DNA from: Bacillus zhangzhouensis
GTDB taxonomy: Bacteria > Bacillota > Bacilli > Bacillales > Bacillaceae
Assembly (NCBI RefSeq): GCF_000715205.1
Contig: NZ_JOTP01000011.1
Coordinates: 1-64,000 of the forward strand
Reading direction: 5' to 3'
Length of the DNA stretch: 64,000 bases
Under the pieces are notes generated by a model. The model saw only the letters and a list, made by a program, of their open reading frames with translations, searched no databases and was not told where the DNA came from. Below, in pieces: positions 23,521 through 31,361 of the stretch. Both the position numbers and the translations under genes were made by a program. Each line of letters opens with the position of its first letter. The first letter of the stretch is position 1.

Positions 23521-24391
23521 ATTCTGCACCTTCTTTTTTGTCTGTTTCTTCAATCTGTAAACGAACGAGAACGCCAAATGGATCAACAAATTCGTTACTT
23601 TTTCCTGTCGTTTTGACATCAACGCCTGCTTTTGTCAGACGTTCGACGACGGATTGTCTGTCTGCTTCTTCAGGGAAAACCAGTGTATAGCTTCTAATTC
23701 CTGAAAATCGTGGATCAATGGCTCCTTTTCTCCCGCGTCCCCATGCATTAAAGGCAAGGTGATGATGGTACACACCAGCGGCGATAAATATGCTTGCTGG
23801 TGGAGCCATTCGGATATGAAAACCGAGCGTGTTCACATAAAAGGGATCAGCTTCTTCTGGGTTGAGATGGAAATGTAAGTGTCCCATGACTGTACCAGCA
23901 GGGAGTCCTTCCCAGGTGGAATCAGCGGCTTCTTGCAGGAGACCATCTCCATCAAGAGGTGCATTTCCGCCACCTTTCAGTTCTCCATGCTCACCTACCC
24001 AAAGATCCTCAGGGCGATCAGCATAAATCTCTACGCCAATGCCGTCAGGATCACTTAAATAAATGGCTTCACTGAAAAAGTGATCGCTTGCTCCAATTAA
24101 AGGATAGCCTTTTTTGATCACATGTGCCAGCCATGTGCCCAGGTTTTTTCTGGTAGGTAATAAAACAGCAAAATGATAAAGTCCTGGCTCATGATCAGGC
24201 TTCTCCTTCAGCTGTGCATCTTCTTTTAGCAAAAGGATCGGTTCCTTTGCATTGCTGCCAAGAGTGACGGCGGATTCCGTCTGTTCTAATATAGTAAATC
24301 CTAAAATGTCTGTATAAAAAGGTAAAGAACGCTCAAAGTTGGATACATGTAATTCTGTTACACCTAATCTTAGTTGCTCAATTGTCTTCAA
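23498..24391 (-). CDS. Two-domain VOC dioxygenase (CatE/YfiE-like)
   Basis: A 297-residue protein with two VOC modules (residues 8-130 and 165-285), the layout of catechol-2,3-dioxygenase CatE (YfiE) of B. subtilis. Likely iron ligands are the His in MGHLHFHLN near residue 170, the His in YHHHLAFNAWG near 220 and a late Glu or Asp near 265. First gene of the operon with the cyclohydrolase and RibD. Facing it is an HxlR-type regulator related to CatR, which controls catDE in B. subtilis in response to catechols and quinones. It may cleave a catechol or modify a pyrimidine product of its two partners. Confidence 0.82.
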   Translation of the reverse strand: MKTIEQLRLGVTELHVSNFERSLPFYTDILGFTILEQTESAVTLGSNAKEPILLLKEDAQLKEKPDHEPGLYHFAVLLPTRKNLGTWLAHVIKKGYPLIGASDHFFSEAIYLSDPDGIGVEIYADRPEDLWVGEHGELKGGGNAPLDGDGLLQEAADSTWEGLPAGTVMGHLHFHLNPEEADPFYVNTLGFHIRMAPPASIFIAAGVYHHHLAFNAWGRGRKGAIDPRFSGIRSYTLVFPEEADRQSVVERLTKAGVDVKTTGKSNEFVDPFGVLVRLQIEETDKKEGAEYGQTHRS

Positions 24392-24568
24392 GCTCGGTCA
24401 GCTCCTTCATGATATATGCATCGGCATGTTCAAATGTTTTTGAAAATCTATAAAAATGTATAGCTTGTTACTTTTAGTAACTAAACTATATAATAGTTAG
24501 TGACTTATTTCAAGTAATTAATTGTGTTATAATGAAAAAAAAGAGAGAAAAGCAGGAGGGAGTAAGGT

Positions 24569-24901
24569 ATGGCTCAAGTAAACGGCTGCCCAATTACAGA
24601 TGCCATGGAGATTCTAGGCAAGAAGTGGGTGATTCTCATCATCAATCAGCTTCTAACAGGGCCCAAGCGTTTTTGTCAGCTGGAAAATGAAATGAATATC
24701 AGCGGAAGATTATTATCAGAAAGGCTGAAGAATTTAGAAGCTGAAGGACTCGTTGAGAAAAAAGTATACCCCGACATTCCGGTGCGGATTGAATATAAAT
24801 TAACAGCACAAGGGAAGAAAATCGAACCGATTATTCGTGAAATGTACGCATGGTCTTTAGAGCGTAAAAACAGCAAAAAAGGGGAGCATGTCCCTTCCTA
24901 A
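24569..24901 (+). CDS. HxlR-family (CatR/YodB-like) regulator
   Basis: A 110-residue MarR/HxlR-type winged-helix protein: CPITDAMEILGKKWVILIINQL at residues 7-28, GPKRFCQLENEM, then SGRLLSERLKNLEAEGLVEKKVYP and RIEYKLTAQGK in the wing. The cysteine at residue 7 matches the redox-sensing N-terminal Cys of CatR and YodB, so the protein probably senses quinones, diamide or electrophiles by thiol chemistry. It is divergent from the VOC-cyclohydrolase-RibD operon and most likely represses it. A GGAGGG binding site and its own terminator are present. Confidence 0.88.
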   Translation: MAQVNGCPITDAMEILGKKWVILIINQLLTGPKRFCQLENEMNISGRLLSERLKNLEAEGLVEKKVYPDIPVRIEYKLTAQGKKIEPIIREMYAWSLERKNSKKGEHVPS

Positions 24902-24904
24902 TGG

Positions 24905-24938
24905 ATTTCGATCAGTGTACCTGATCGAAATTTTTTTG
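24905..24938 (+). terminator. Terminator of the HxlR gene
   Basis: An 11-bp stem, ATTTCGATCAG / CTGATCGAAAT, followed by a run of T residues. Confidence 0.9.
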
Positions 24939-24981
24939 TGTGGTTTTCCAGAAATCTAAGACAATAGTATGAAAAATGATG

Positions 24982-25009
24982 TTGACAATAAATTCATCCA
25001 TCATATAAT
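24982..25009 (+). promoter_or_regulatory. Strong sigma-A promoter upstream of the haem locus
   Basis: A consensus TTGACA and TATAAT separated by 16 bases, 155 bases before the first Fur box. It may drive a long leader into the haem operon or a short separate transcript. Reading frames of only 24 and 50 codons follow (ATG at 25054 and 25040); neither has a well-spaced ribosome binding site, so I do not call them genes. Confidence 0.65.
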
Positions 25010-25163
25010 ATCAAGGAGAAGAGGGTTCTTTTCCCTGTAATGGAATGGAGGTTATGCCATGGTATTATGAATGGGACAGATTGCCTAAAACACGTATCGA
25101 TCCATCATTTAGAAACAGACATCTTTGACTTTTTGGAAGCAAAGATTTATTTTTTCAACTCAA

Positions 25164-25193
25164 TTGATAATGATTATCATAATCATCTATAAG
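25164..25193 (+). promoter_or_regulatory. Fur box over a sigma-A promoter
   Basis: TGATAAT-G-ATTATCA (25165-25179) is a perfect 7-1-7 Fur box. It overlaps a promoter made of TTGATA (25164-25169) and TATAAG (25188-25193) with 18 bases between. Fur with iron would block this promoter, so the haem operon is on in iron starvation. Confidence 0.9.
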
Positions 25194-25236
25194 TGTGAGT
25201 TAAACACTTATGAAGGTTATTTTTTTTATTGTCTAT

Positions 25237-25251
25237 TGAGAATAATTATCA
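25237..25251 (+). promoter_or_regulatory. Second Fur box
   Basis: TGAGAAT-A-ATTATCA has one mismatch to the 7-1-7 consensus and lies just before the ribosome binding site of the first haem gene. Two boxes suggest tight repression. Confidence 0.75.
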
Positions 25252-25272
25252 ATATCATTTAGGAGGGTTCAC

Positions 25273-25731
25273 ATGAAAGCACTTCGTTCAACGTCACACG
25301 TATTATTATTCTTTAGCTTTGTTCTATTATTTGCTTTAGCTCCGGTTAGCTCTGCCTCAGCAGCAGGCTTAGCAGACGGTCAATATTCAGCGCAATATGT
25401 GGTATGGAAGGCAGATAGCGATTCGACTTCAACAGCGAATACGTATTTTGAAAAACCAGCCAAGCTTGTCGTGAAAAATGGCAAAATCAAAGCACAAGTC
25501 ACGTTAACCAATAGCACTTGGATCACAAGCTTTAAAACACTGGATCAAGGTGTCTACAAAGATGCGCAGGTGATCAGTACAAACACAGCTGCCAATAAGA
25601 GAACGGTAGAATTTAATGTGAACAGCCTGACAGAAGTCGTACCAGCAAAAGTGAGTGTGACTGTGCCGGTCATCGGATATACAGGCAATTACGATATTCG
25701 CCTCAAGTTTGATGCAGCAACTGTTCAATAA
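25273..25731 (+). CDS. Secreted single-NEAT hemophore (IsdX/IsdC-like)
   Basis: A 152-residue protein with a signal peptide (cleavage likely after SASA) and one NEAT domain. The lip helix STSTANTYF and the haem-binding Y-x3-Y motif in IGYTGNYDIRLKFD are present. There is no sortase signal or membrane anchor, so the protein is released, as are the IsdX hemophores of B. anthracis. It would take haem from the surroundings and hand it to the anchored NEAT proteins encoded next. First gene after two Fur boxes, with AGGAGGGTTCAC before the ATG. Confidence 0.88.
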   Translation: MKALRSTSHVLLFFSFVLLFALAPVSSASAAGLADGQYSAQYVVWKADSDSTSTANTYFEKPAKLVVKNGKIKAQVTLTNSTWITSFKTLDQGVYKDAQVISTNTAANKRTVEFNVNSLTEVVPAKVSVTVPVIGYTGNYDIRLKFDAATVQ

Positions 25732-25750
25732 AAAGGAGGAAATTCGCTTG

Positions 25751-26407
25751 ATGAAAAAATGGATAAGGCTGCCAGCCTTTATGGCCGCTTTTTTATTGGC
25801 ACTCATACTGCCTTTTTCAAATGCACAGGCTGCCTCTTTAAATGATGGTACATACTCCGTCAACTATACTGTGTTGAAGGCTGAAGGAAATGCGGTCTCT
25901 ATGGCAAATGATTACTGGCTGAAGCCGGCTAAAGTGATCGTGAAAAATGGAAAGCCGACAGTGCAAATGACCATTAAAAATAGCAGCTGGGTGACGGAAT
26001 TTAAAGTTCCTGGAAATGGCGGCTATGTCGACACAACGGTTCTTTCAACGAATAAAAAAGCCAATACAAGGCTCGTTCAGTTCCAAGCACAGAGCTTGTC
26101 TAAACCAATCAAGTCAAAAATTCATGTCACTGTAAAATCTGCTGACTATGATCATGATTATACAATTCAGCTGAAATTTGATGAAAGCAGCATCAAGTCA
26201 CTTTCTTCTAACAGCTCAAACAAAACAGCGGGTGCAGCAGAAAATCATCAATCATCAAAGGAATCAACCAAAAAATCTGATTCATCCACTCATACGAAAC
26301 AAGAAGAGAATCCTCAAACTGGTGATACAAGCCAGACAGGTTGGCTCCTTGTGCTTGTCTTATGTTCAGGCGGGTTTTTAGCAAGAAAGTGGATCATCAA
26401 GCATTAA
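25751..26407 (+). CDS. isdC: Cell-wall-anchored NEAT protein, IsdC-like
   Basis: About 218 residues: signal peptide, one NEAT domain (residues 32-150) with lip SMANDYW and haem motif YDHDY, a Ser/Lys/Thr-rich wall-spanning linker, then the sorting signal NPQTG, a hydrophobic helix and a basic tail. NPQTG is of the sortase B type (IsdC of Staphylococcus uses NPQTN), matching the sortase B gene in this locus. It would relay haem through the wall to the lipoprotein receptors. Start ATG 25751 after AAAGGAGGAAATTCGCTTG; TTG 25748 is also possible. Confidence 0.9.
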   Translation: MKKWIRLPAFMAAFLLALILPFSNAQAASLNDGTYSVNYTVLKAEGNAVSMANDYWLKPAKVIVKNGKPTVQMTIKNSSWVTEFKVPGNGGYVDTTVLSTNKKANTRLVQFQAQSLSKPIKSKIHVTVKSADYDHDYTIQLKFDESSIKSLSSNSSNKTAGAAENHQSSKESTKKSDSSTHTKQEENPQTGDTSQTGWLLVLVLCSGGFLARKWIIKH

Positions 26408-26426
26408 CGGAAGGAAGTGTCACCTT

Positions 26427-28595
26427 TTGAAACGTCTTTTTCATCTAAAGGCAGCCATTCTGCTTGTTTTATTCAGTTTGTTGACAGCATTTCAGATTCC
26501 TCAAGGAACGGCTCAAGCGGCATCATTCGTGGATGGTGAATACACAGTCGGATTCACTATTTTAAAAAATGGCAGCACAGAAGCGTCCATGATGGATACC
26601 TATACAGAAAAGCCAGCTAAGCTGATTGTGGAAAATGGCAAGACGACAGCCTATGTCACACTGAAGCAAAGCAAAGAAATCACAGATTTCAAGGTCGAAC
26701 AAAAAGGCGCTCTCGTCACCACTGAAACGGTCAGTGAGGATGAAACAGCCAATACACGTGTCATCAAATTTGATGTAGCCGACTTATCATCAAAAGTAAA
26801 CGGTTGGGTCAAAATTTACTGGGATTTAGGCGGTTTTATTTATGACGAAGCGTATGACGTACAGCTCGCATTCGATCAAAGCAGTCTAACACTCGTCACG
26901 CCTGCAAAGCCAGACGATAGCGAAACAAAACCAGATGATCAAAACTGCACAAAGCCAGACGATAGCGAAACAAAACCAGATGATCAAAACTGCACAAAGC
27001 CAGACGATAGCGAAAAAAAACCAGATGAACAAAACGGCACAAAGCCAGACGATAGCGAAAAAAAACCAGATGATCAAAACGGCAAAAAGCCAGACGATAG
27101 CGAAAAAAAACCAGATGAACAAAACGGCACAAAGCCAGACGATAGCGAAACAAAACCAGATGATCAAAACGGCACAAAGCCAGACGATAGCGAAAAAAAA
27201 CCAGATGATCAAAACGGCACGAAGCCAGACGATAGCGAAACAAAACCAGATGATGAAAACGGCACAAAGCCAGACGATAGCGAAACAAAACCAGATGAAC
27301 AAAACGGCACAAAGCCAGACGATAGCGAAACAAAACCAGATGAACAAAACGGCACAAAGCCAGACGATAGCGAAAAAAAACCAGATGAACAAAACGGCAC
27401 AAAGCCAGACGATAACGAAACAAAACCAGATGACCAAAATGGTACAAAGCCAGATGATTCTGCGCAAAATCAATTAAAAGATGGTGTGTATCGTGTCAAT
27501 TACAGTGTGCTAAAAGGGGATGAGGACGAGGCATCTCGGATGAACCAATACTTCTCACATCCTGCATCCTTAACCGTCAAAAACGGAAAGCAAACTATTT
27601 CCTTTACGGTGAAGGACAATACGTCTGTTGCTTCTTTGAAAACAGAGAAAAACGGCTCTTATCAAGAAGTGAAGACCGTCAGCACAGATCAAGCAAAGAA
27701 CACAAGAGTCGTCTCATTTGATGTGGCTGATTTGAAAAAAGCTGTCAAAGGAAAAGTACACATTGTGGTGGCAGCTGCTCACTATGACCAAACCTACGAT
27801 ATTCGTTTTCAATTTGATTCAAAGAGTATCTCTCCACTTAAGGACGGTCAGGTAGAGGAAGAAACACCAGCCACTCCAGAAACACCAAAACCAAATACAC
27901 CAGCACCAGAAACAAATAACGGTGGAGCTGATCAAGAGACAGCTCAGCTAAAAGATGGTGTATACAAGCTTCCTTTTTCAATGAAGAAAGCGGACAAGGA
28001 TGAGCCTTCTCGAATGAATGATTACGTCGTGAGCCCTGCGACATTGGTGGTGAAAAATGGCCGCCATTTCGTTTCATATACAGTGAAGAACAGCTCAGCC
28101 ATCACATCCTTCCAAGTAGGGACAGGCGGGAAATATGAAGAGACTCTTGTCGCAAAAACAGATCAAAAAGCAGATACAAGAGTGATTCAATATGAAGCAA
28201 AAAGTTTAAGCAATGACCAGGCAGCACGCGTGAAAATTGACATTCCAGCTGCGAATTACCATGAGCAGTACGATGTCAAACTTGTTTATGACACAAAAGG
28301 CATCGCACTTGGTGAAGGAAGCGGAATTGCGACGGTTATCGGAGACGATGAGAGTATCGGCTTTATCAAAAATCCAAATGATCACGATTCTCAAACAAAT
28401 CAGCTTGTGAATCTGGCACCAGAGGAAACGGGCGCAGAGCAGCTGACATTTACTCCGTCAGATGACCAAACAAAGTCTGAGACAGGCCAGCTGAATCCGA
28501 AAACAGGAGATACCTCTCTTCTCTGGGTGTATATTCTTTTATTCGGCGGGTCGTTATTCGTGCTCGTGAGAAAGTATCAAACTAGGGCAAGATAG
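26427..28595 (+). CDS. Large wall-anchored protein with three NEAT domains and a KPDDSE repeat linker
   Basis: A 722-residue surface protein. Order: signal peptide (1-33), NEAT 1 (35-145), twelve 15-residue repeats of the KPDDSETKPDDQNGT type (about 161-340), NEAT 2 (350-470), a Pro/Thr linker, NEAT 3 (508-625), a spacer, then the sorting signal NPKTG, a membrane helix and a basic tail. All three NEAT domains keep the Y-x3-Y haem motif (YDEAY, YDQTY, YHEQY). It should catch haem at the surface and pass it on to the one-domain protein before it. The acidic repeat can span the wall. Start is TTG at 26427. Confidence 0.9.
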   Translation: MKRLFHLKAAILLVLFSLLTAFQIPQGTAQAASFVDGEYTVGFTILKNGSTEASMMDTYTEKPAKLIVENGKTTAYVTLKQSKEITDFKVEQKGALVTTETVSEDETANTRVIKFDVADLSSKVNGWVKIYWDLGGFIYDEAYDVQLAFDQSSLTLVTPAKPDDSETKPDDQNCTKPDDSETKPDDQNCTKPDDSEKKPDEQNGTKPDDSEKKPDDQNGKKPDDSEKKPDEQNGTKPDDSETKPDDQNGTKPDDSEKKPDDQNGTKPDDSETKPDDENGTKPDDSETKPDEQNGTKPDDSETKPDEQNGTKPDDSEKKPDEQNGTKPDDNETKPDDQNGTKPDDSAQNQLKDGVYRVNYSVLKGDEDEASRMNQYFSHPASLTVKNGKQTISFTVKDNTSVASLKTEKNGSYQEVKTVSTDQAKNTRVVSFDVADLKKAVKGKVHIVVAAAHYDQTYDIRFQFDSKSISPLKDGQVEEETPATPETPKPNTPAPETNNGGADQETAQLKDGVYKLPFSMKKADKDEPSRMNDYVVSPATLVVKNGRHFVSYTVKNSSAITSFQVGTGGKYEETLVAKTDQKADTRVIQYEAKSLSNDQAARVKIDIPAANYHEQYDVKLVYDTKGIALGEGSGIATVIGDDESIGFIKNPNDHDSQTNQLVNLAPEETGAEQLTFTPSDDQTKSETGQLNPKTGDTSLLWVYILLFGGSLFVLVRKYQTRAR
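26907..27446 (+). repeat. Twelve tandem 45-bp units within the NEAT gene
   Basis: Twelve in-frame 45-bp copies encode KPDDSE(T/K)KPD(D/E)QNGT-type units, with a partial thirteenth after them. Copies differ at few bases. Units 1 and 2 have Cys in place of Gly (TGC for GGC). Copy number probably varies among strains by slippage or recombination without breaking the frame. Confidence 0.95.
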
Positions 28596-28608
28596 ATTGT
28601 TTATTTTA

Positions 28609-28650
28609 AGTGAGATGCGCCATTCAACTCGGCGCATCCACTCTCTTTTT
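28609..28650 (+). terminator. Internal terminator between the NEAT genes and the first haem transporter
   Basis: An 8-bp stem (GATGCGCC / GGCGCATC) extended by AGTG / CACT around one bulged A, then a T-rich run, just before the next ribosome binding site. It may lower transporter expression relative to the surface proteins. Confidence 0.75.
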
Positions 28651-28670
28651 TCGAAAGGAGGCTTCTGTTT

Positions 28671-29558
28671 TTGAAGCATCGAATGTTACGTTCCCTGATC
28701 GCTGCTTTAAGTGTGTGCGTGATCTTGTCAGGGTGCTCACAGTCGGCTGAAAGCTCAGCGAAAGGCAAGAAAAGCGCGGAATCAAGTGCGCGCATTGTGG
28801 CAACGACTGTAGCTGCTGTGGAGATCATGGATGCTTTAGAGGTGGATCTTGTCGGGGTGCCAACAAGTCAAAAATCCTTGCCAGCTCGTTACAAAGGACT
28901 GCCAGAAGTCGGCAACCCAATGAGCCCGGACATGGAAATCATCCAATCACTTCAACCGACAGATGTCCTGTCTGTCACGACCCTTCAATATGATTTAGAG
29001 ACACCCTTCCAACAAGCAGGTGTCCCTGCCACATACTTAAATCTTGAAAGCCTGGACAACATGGAGAAGGCCATCACGAAGCTTGGAGATCAGTATGACA
29101 GAAAGAAACAAGCCGAACGCATTGTGTCTGACTTTGAACAAAAAAAGAAAGACATACAAGAGAGGACGAAGGGAAAGCGCAAACCGTCCGTTCTGATTTT
29201 GCTTGGTGTACCAGGCAGTTATTTGGTGGCGACAGAGAATTCATATATCGGTGATCTTGTGCATATCGCAGGAGGAGAGAACATTGTCAAAGGTGAAAAA
29301 ATGGAGTATTTGGCATCCAATACAGAGTATTTACAAAAAGCCAATCCAGATATTATTCTCCGGGCCGCACATGGGATGCCAGATGAAGTCGTCCGCATGT
29401 TTGATCAAGAATTCAAAACAAATGACATCTGGAAGCATTTTAACGCGGTAAAACAAGACCGGGTGTACGATCTAGAAGAAAGCTTATTCGGGACAACAGG
29501 CAATTTAAAGGCCGCAGAGGCATTAGAGGAATTGACACGTATGTTGTATCCGTCATAA
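28671..29558 (+). CDS. isdE: Haem-binding lipoprotein of ABC transporter 1 (IsdE-like)
   Basis: A 295-residue class III substrate-binding lipoprotein (signal ending in ILSGC, Cys 22) with two lobes. GNPMSPDMEIIQSLQPTDVLS near residue 83 carries methionines and RAAHGMPDEV near residue 225 a histidine; IsdE of Staphylococcus binds haem through such a Met and His. It follows the NEAT genes and precedes a matching permease and ATPase. A TTG start at 28671 sits behind GAAAGGAGGCTTCTGTT. Confidence 0.85.
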   Translation: MKHRMLRSLIAALSVCVILSGCSQSAESSAKGKKSAESSARIVATTVAAVEIMDALEVDLVGVPTSQKSLPARYKGLPEVGNPMSPDMEIIQSLQPTDVLSVTTLQYDLETPFQQAGVPATYLNLESLDNMEKAITKLGDQYDRKKQAERIVSDFEQKKKDIQERTKGKRKPSVLILLGVPGSYLVATENSYIGDLVHIAGGENIVKGEKMEYLASNTEYLQKANPDIILRAAHGMPDEVVRMFDQEFKTNDIWKHFNAVKQDRVYDLEESLFGTTGNLKAAEALEELTRMLYPS

Positions 29559-29591
29559 GCGGCGAATCTTAATGATAAAAGGACGTTCAAG

Positions 29592-30578
29592 ATGAAAAAA
29601 ACAGGGATTTTATTTCTGATAGTCAGTCTCTTACTGGTTGGTGTTTTTATTTATTCCGCCATCACTGGGAGTATTCATGTCACTCCGATTGAATTATTGG
29701 AAGGGCTCATCACCGGTCAACATGCACAGGTAGAAATCATTAAAGATTTGAGAATCCCCCGCATGCTCATCGCAATGTTTACAGGGGCAGCCTTATCTGT
29801 CTCCGGTGTACTATTGCAGTCGGTCATGAGGAATCCATTAGCTGATGCCGGCGTCATTGGCATTTCATCAGGAGCCAGCTTCTTTTCTTTAATGGCGATT
29901 ACAGCGCTTCCTCAATTTTATTTCTACTCTCCTTTATTTTCGGTATTAGGTGGGGCCATTGCATGTTTCCTTGTATACGTCCTGTCTTGGAAGGGCGGTT
30001 TGAGCCCAATCCGTATGATTTTGGTTGGGATCGCCATCAATGCCATGTTTACAGGGATGGCAGAAGCATTTGTCACCATTTGCAGCTATTTCAATATCAC
30101 GATTAATCAGTCAGGGCAGTCGAATCTCACGATGAAAACGTGGGGAGATGTCCGTTTAATCGGCGTCTATGGCATCGTTGGCCTTGTCGTTGCACTTTTC
30201 TTTAGCAGATGGTGTAACCTATTGGCTCTTCAAGATAAGACGGCGAAAAATTTAGGATTGCGTGTGACCAGAATGCGCCTTTTCATTTCAATTACTGCGG
30301 TTTTACTAGCAGCGGTGACAGCTGCGGTAGCGGGCGTGATTGCCTTCGTCGGCTTGCTCATTCCGCACATTTCAAGAAGGCTTGTCGGCTCGGATCACCG
30401 GGTACTGATTCCATTTTCTGCGTTAAGTGGGGCTTTGCTCATTTTGACGGCTGATACGCTTGGCAGAACGCTTGTAGCGCCAAATGAAATCCCTGCTTCT
30501 ACGATCATGGCCGTCATTGGCGGGCCGTTTCTTATCTTTTTATTAAGAAGGGGGGACCGTCTCCATGGACATTCGTGA
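29592..30578 (+). CDS. isdF: FecCD-family permease of haem ABC transporter 1 (IsdF-like)
   Basis: A 328-residue permease with about nine or ten membrane helices, of the BtuC/FecCD family: GAALSVSGVLLQSVMRNPLADAGVIGISSGAS near residue 60, AGVIAFVGLLIPHISRRLVGSDHR near 250, the cytoplasmic coupling region. It carries haem released by the lipoprotein encoded just before it. The ATPase gene overlaps its last 14 bases. Confidence 0.9.
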   Translation: MKKTGILFLIVSLLLVGVFIYSAITGSIHVTPIELLEGLITGQHAQVEIIKDLRIPRMLIAMFTGAALSVSGVLLQSVMRNPLADAGVIGISSGASFFSLMAITALPQFYFYSPLFSVLGGAIACFLVYVLSWKGGLSPIRMILVGIAINAMFTGMAEAFVTICSYFNITINQSGQSNLTMKTWGDVRLIGVYGIVGLVVALFFSRWCNLLALQDKTAKNLGLRVTRMRLFISITAVLLAAVTAAVAGVIAFVGLLIPHISRRLVGSDHRVLIPFSALSGALLILTADTLGRTLVAPNEIPASTIMAVIGGPFLIFLLRRGDRLHGHS

Positions 30579-31335
30579 GGTGTCATTCTCCTATGACCAG
30601 CAGAAGAACATCGTTCAATCGGTCACAACACAGATTGAACAGGGGAAAATCACAACCATTATCGGTCCAAATGGCTCGGGAAAATCCACGCTGCTTTCCT
30701 TAATGGCGAATAATCATTGTCCCAATAAAGGACAGATTCACTTAGATGGGCAAGAGCTGAGTGCGTTCAAGCCAAAGGAACTAGCAAAAAAGCTAGCTGT
30801 CGTTCATCAGCAAAATGAGGCGCCGCTTGATTTAACGATCGAACGGGTCGTGGCATTTGGGAGAACGCCTTACCAGACGATGCGCGGGGGTGACAAGGAA
30901 GAGGATGAGAGAGCGATTGAGTGGGCGCTATCCAGTACAAAGCTAACGGAAAAACGAAAGGTGCCACTCGCCTCACTATCAGGTGGAGAACGGCAGCGAG
31001 TATGGATTGCGATGGCACTTGCGCAAAAAACACCGATCCTTTTCCTAGATGAACCGACAACCTATTTGGATATCTACTATCAATTTGACATTCTTGAGCT
31101 GATTCGAGAGCTCAATGTTGTGCATGGGTTAACGATTGTTATGGTGCTGCACGATATGAATCAGGCTGTTCGCTACAGCGATGTCATCATTGCGATGAAG
31201 GATGGACAGATCATTAGTGAAGGACAGCCAAACGATGTGTTAACTGAAGAGATGGTGCGGCACATTTATCATGTGTCCGTCACGATTAGACAGGATGCAG
31301 AAACAGGGATGTACATTGTGCCTGTTGGTATATAA
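30565..31335 (+). CDS. ATP-binding protein of haem ABC transporter 1
   Basis: A 256-residue FepC/BtuD-type ATPase: Walker [10 protein letters not shown] near residue 33, signature LSGGERQR near 136, Walker [12 protein letters not shown] near 156, switch His in VLHDMNQA near 190. It overlaps the permease gene by 14 bases and completes the first haem transporter. Confidence 0.92.
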   Translation: MDIREVSFSYDQQKNIVQSVTTQIEQGKITTIIGPNGSGKSTLLSLMANNHCPNKGQIHLDGQELSAFKPKELAKKLAVVHQQNEAPLDLTIERVVAFGRTPYQTMRGGDKEEDERAIEWALSSTKLTEKRKVPLASLSGGERQRVWIAMALAQKTPILFLDEPTTYLDIYYQFDILELIRELNVVHGLTIVMVLHDMNQAVRYSDVIIAMKDGQIISEGQPNDVLTEEMVRHIYHVSVTIRQDAETGMYIVPVGI

Positions 31336-31361
31336 GCTGTGCAAAAAGCAGGTGAGACAGT

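Noticed and set aside
25040-25192. Frames of 50 and 24 codons after the strong promoter before the Fur boxes.
   Set aside because: Shine-Dalgarno spacing is wrong for both and the longer one runs through the first Fur box. Kept only as a finding about the promoter.
26907-27446. Regular repeats that could suggest a CRISPR array.
   Set aside because: The units are directly adjacent, in frame and coding, with no unique spacers and no cas genes nearby.
26886-27477. Long open frames on both strands and in other frames across the repeat region (up to 195 codons).
   Set aside because: They result from the 45-bp periodicity, which repeats any stop-free frame. Products are monotonous hydrophobic or basic repeats, without binding sites, inside a well-supported NEAT gene.
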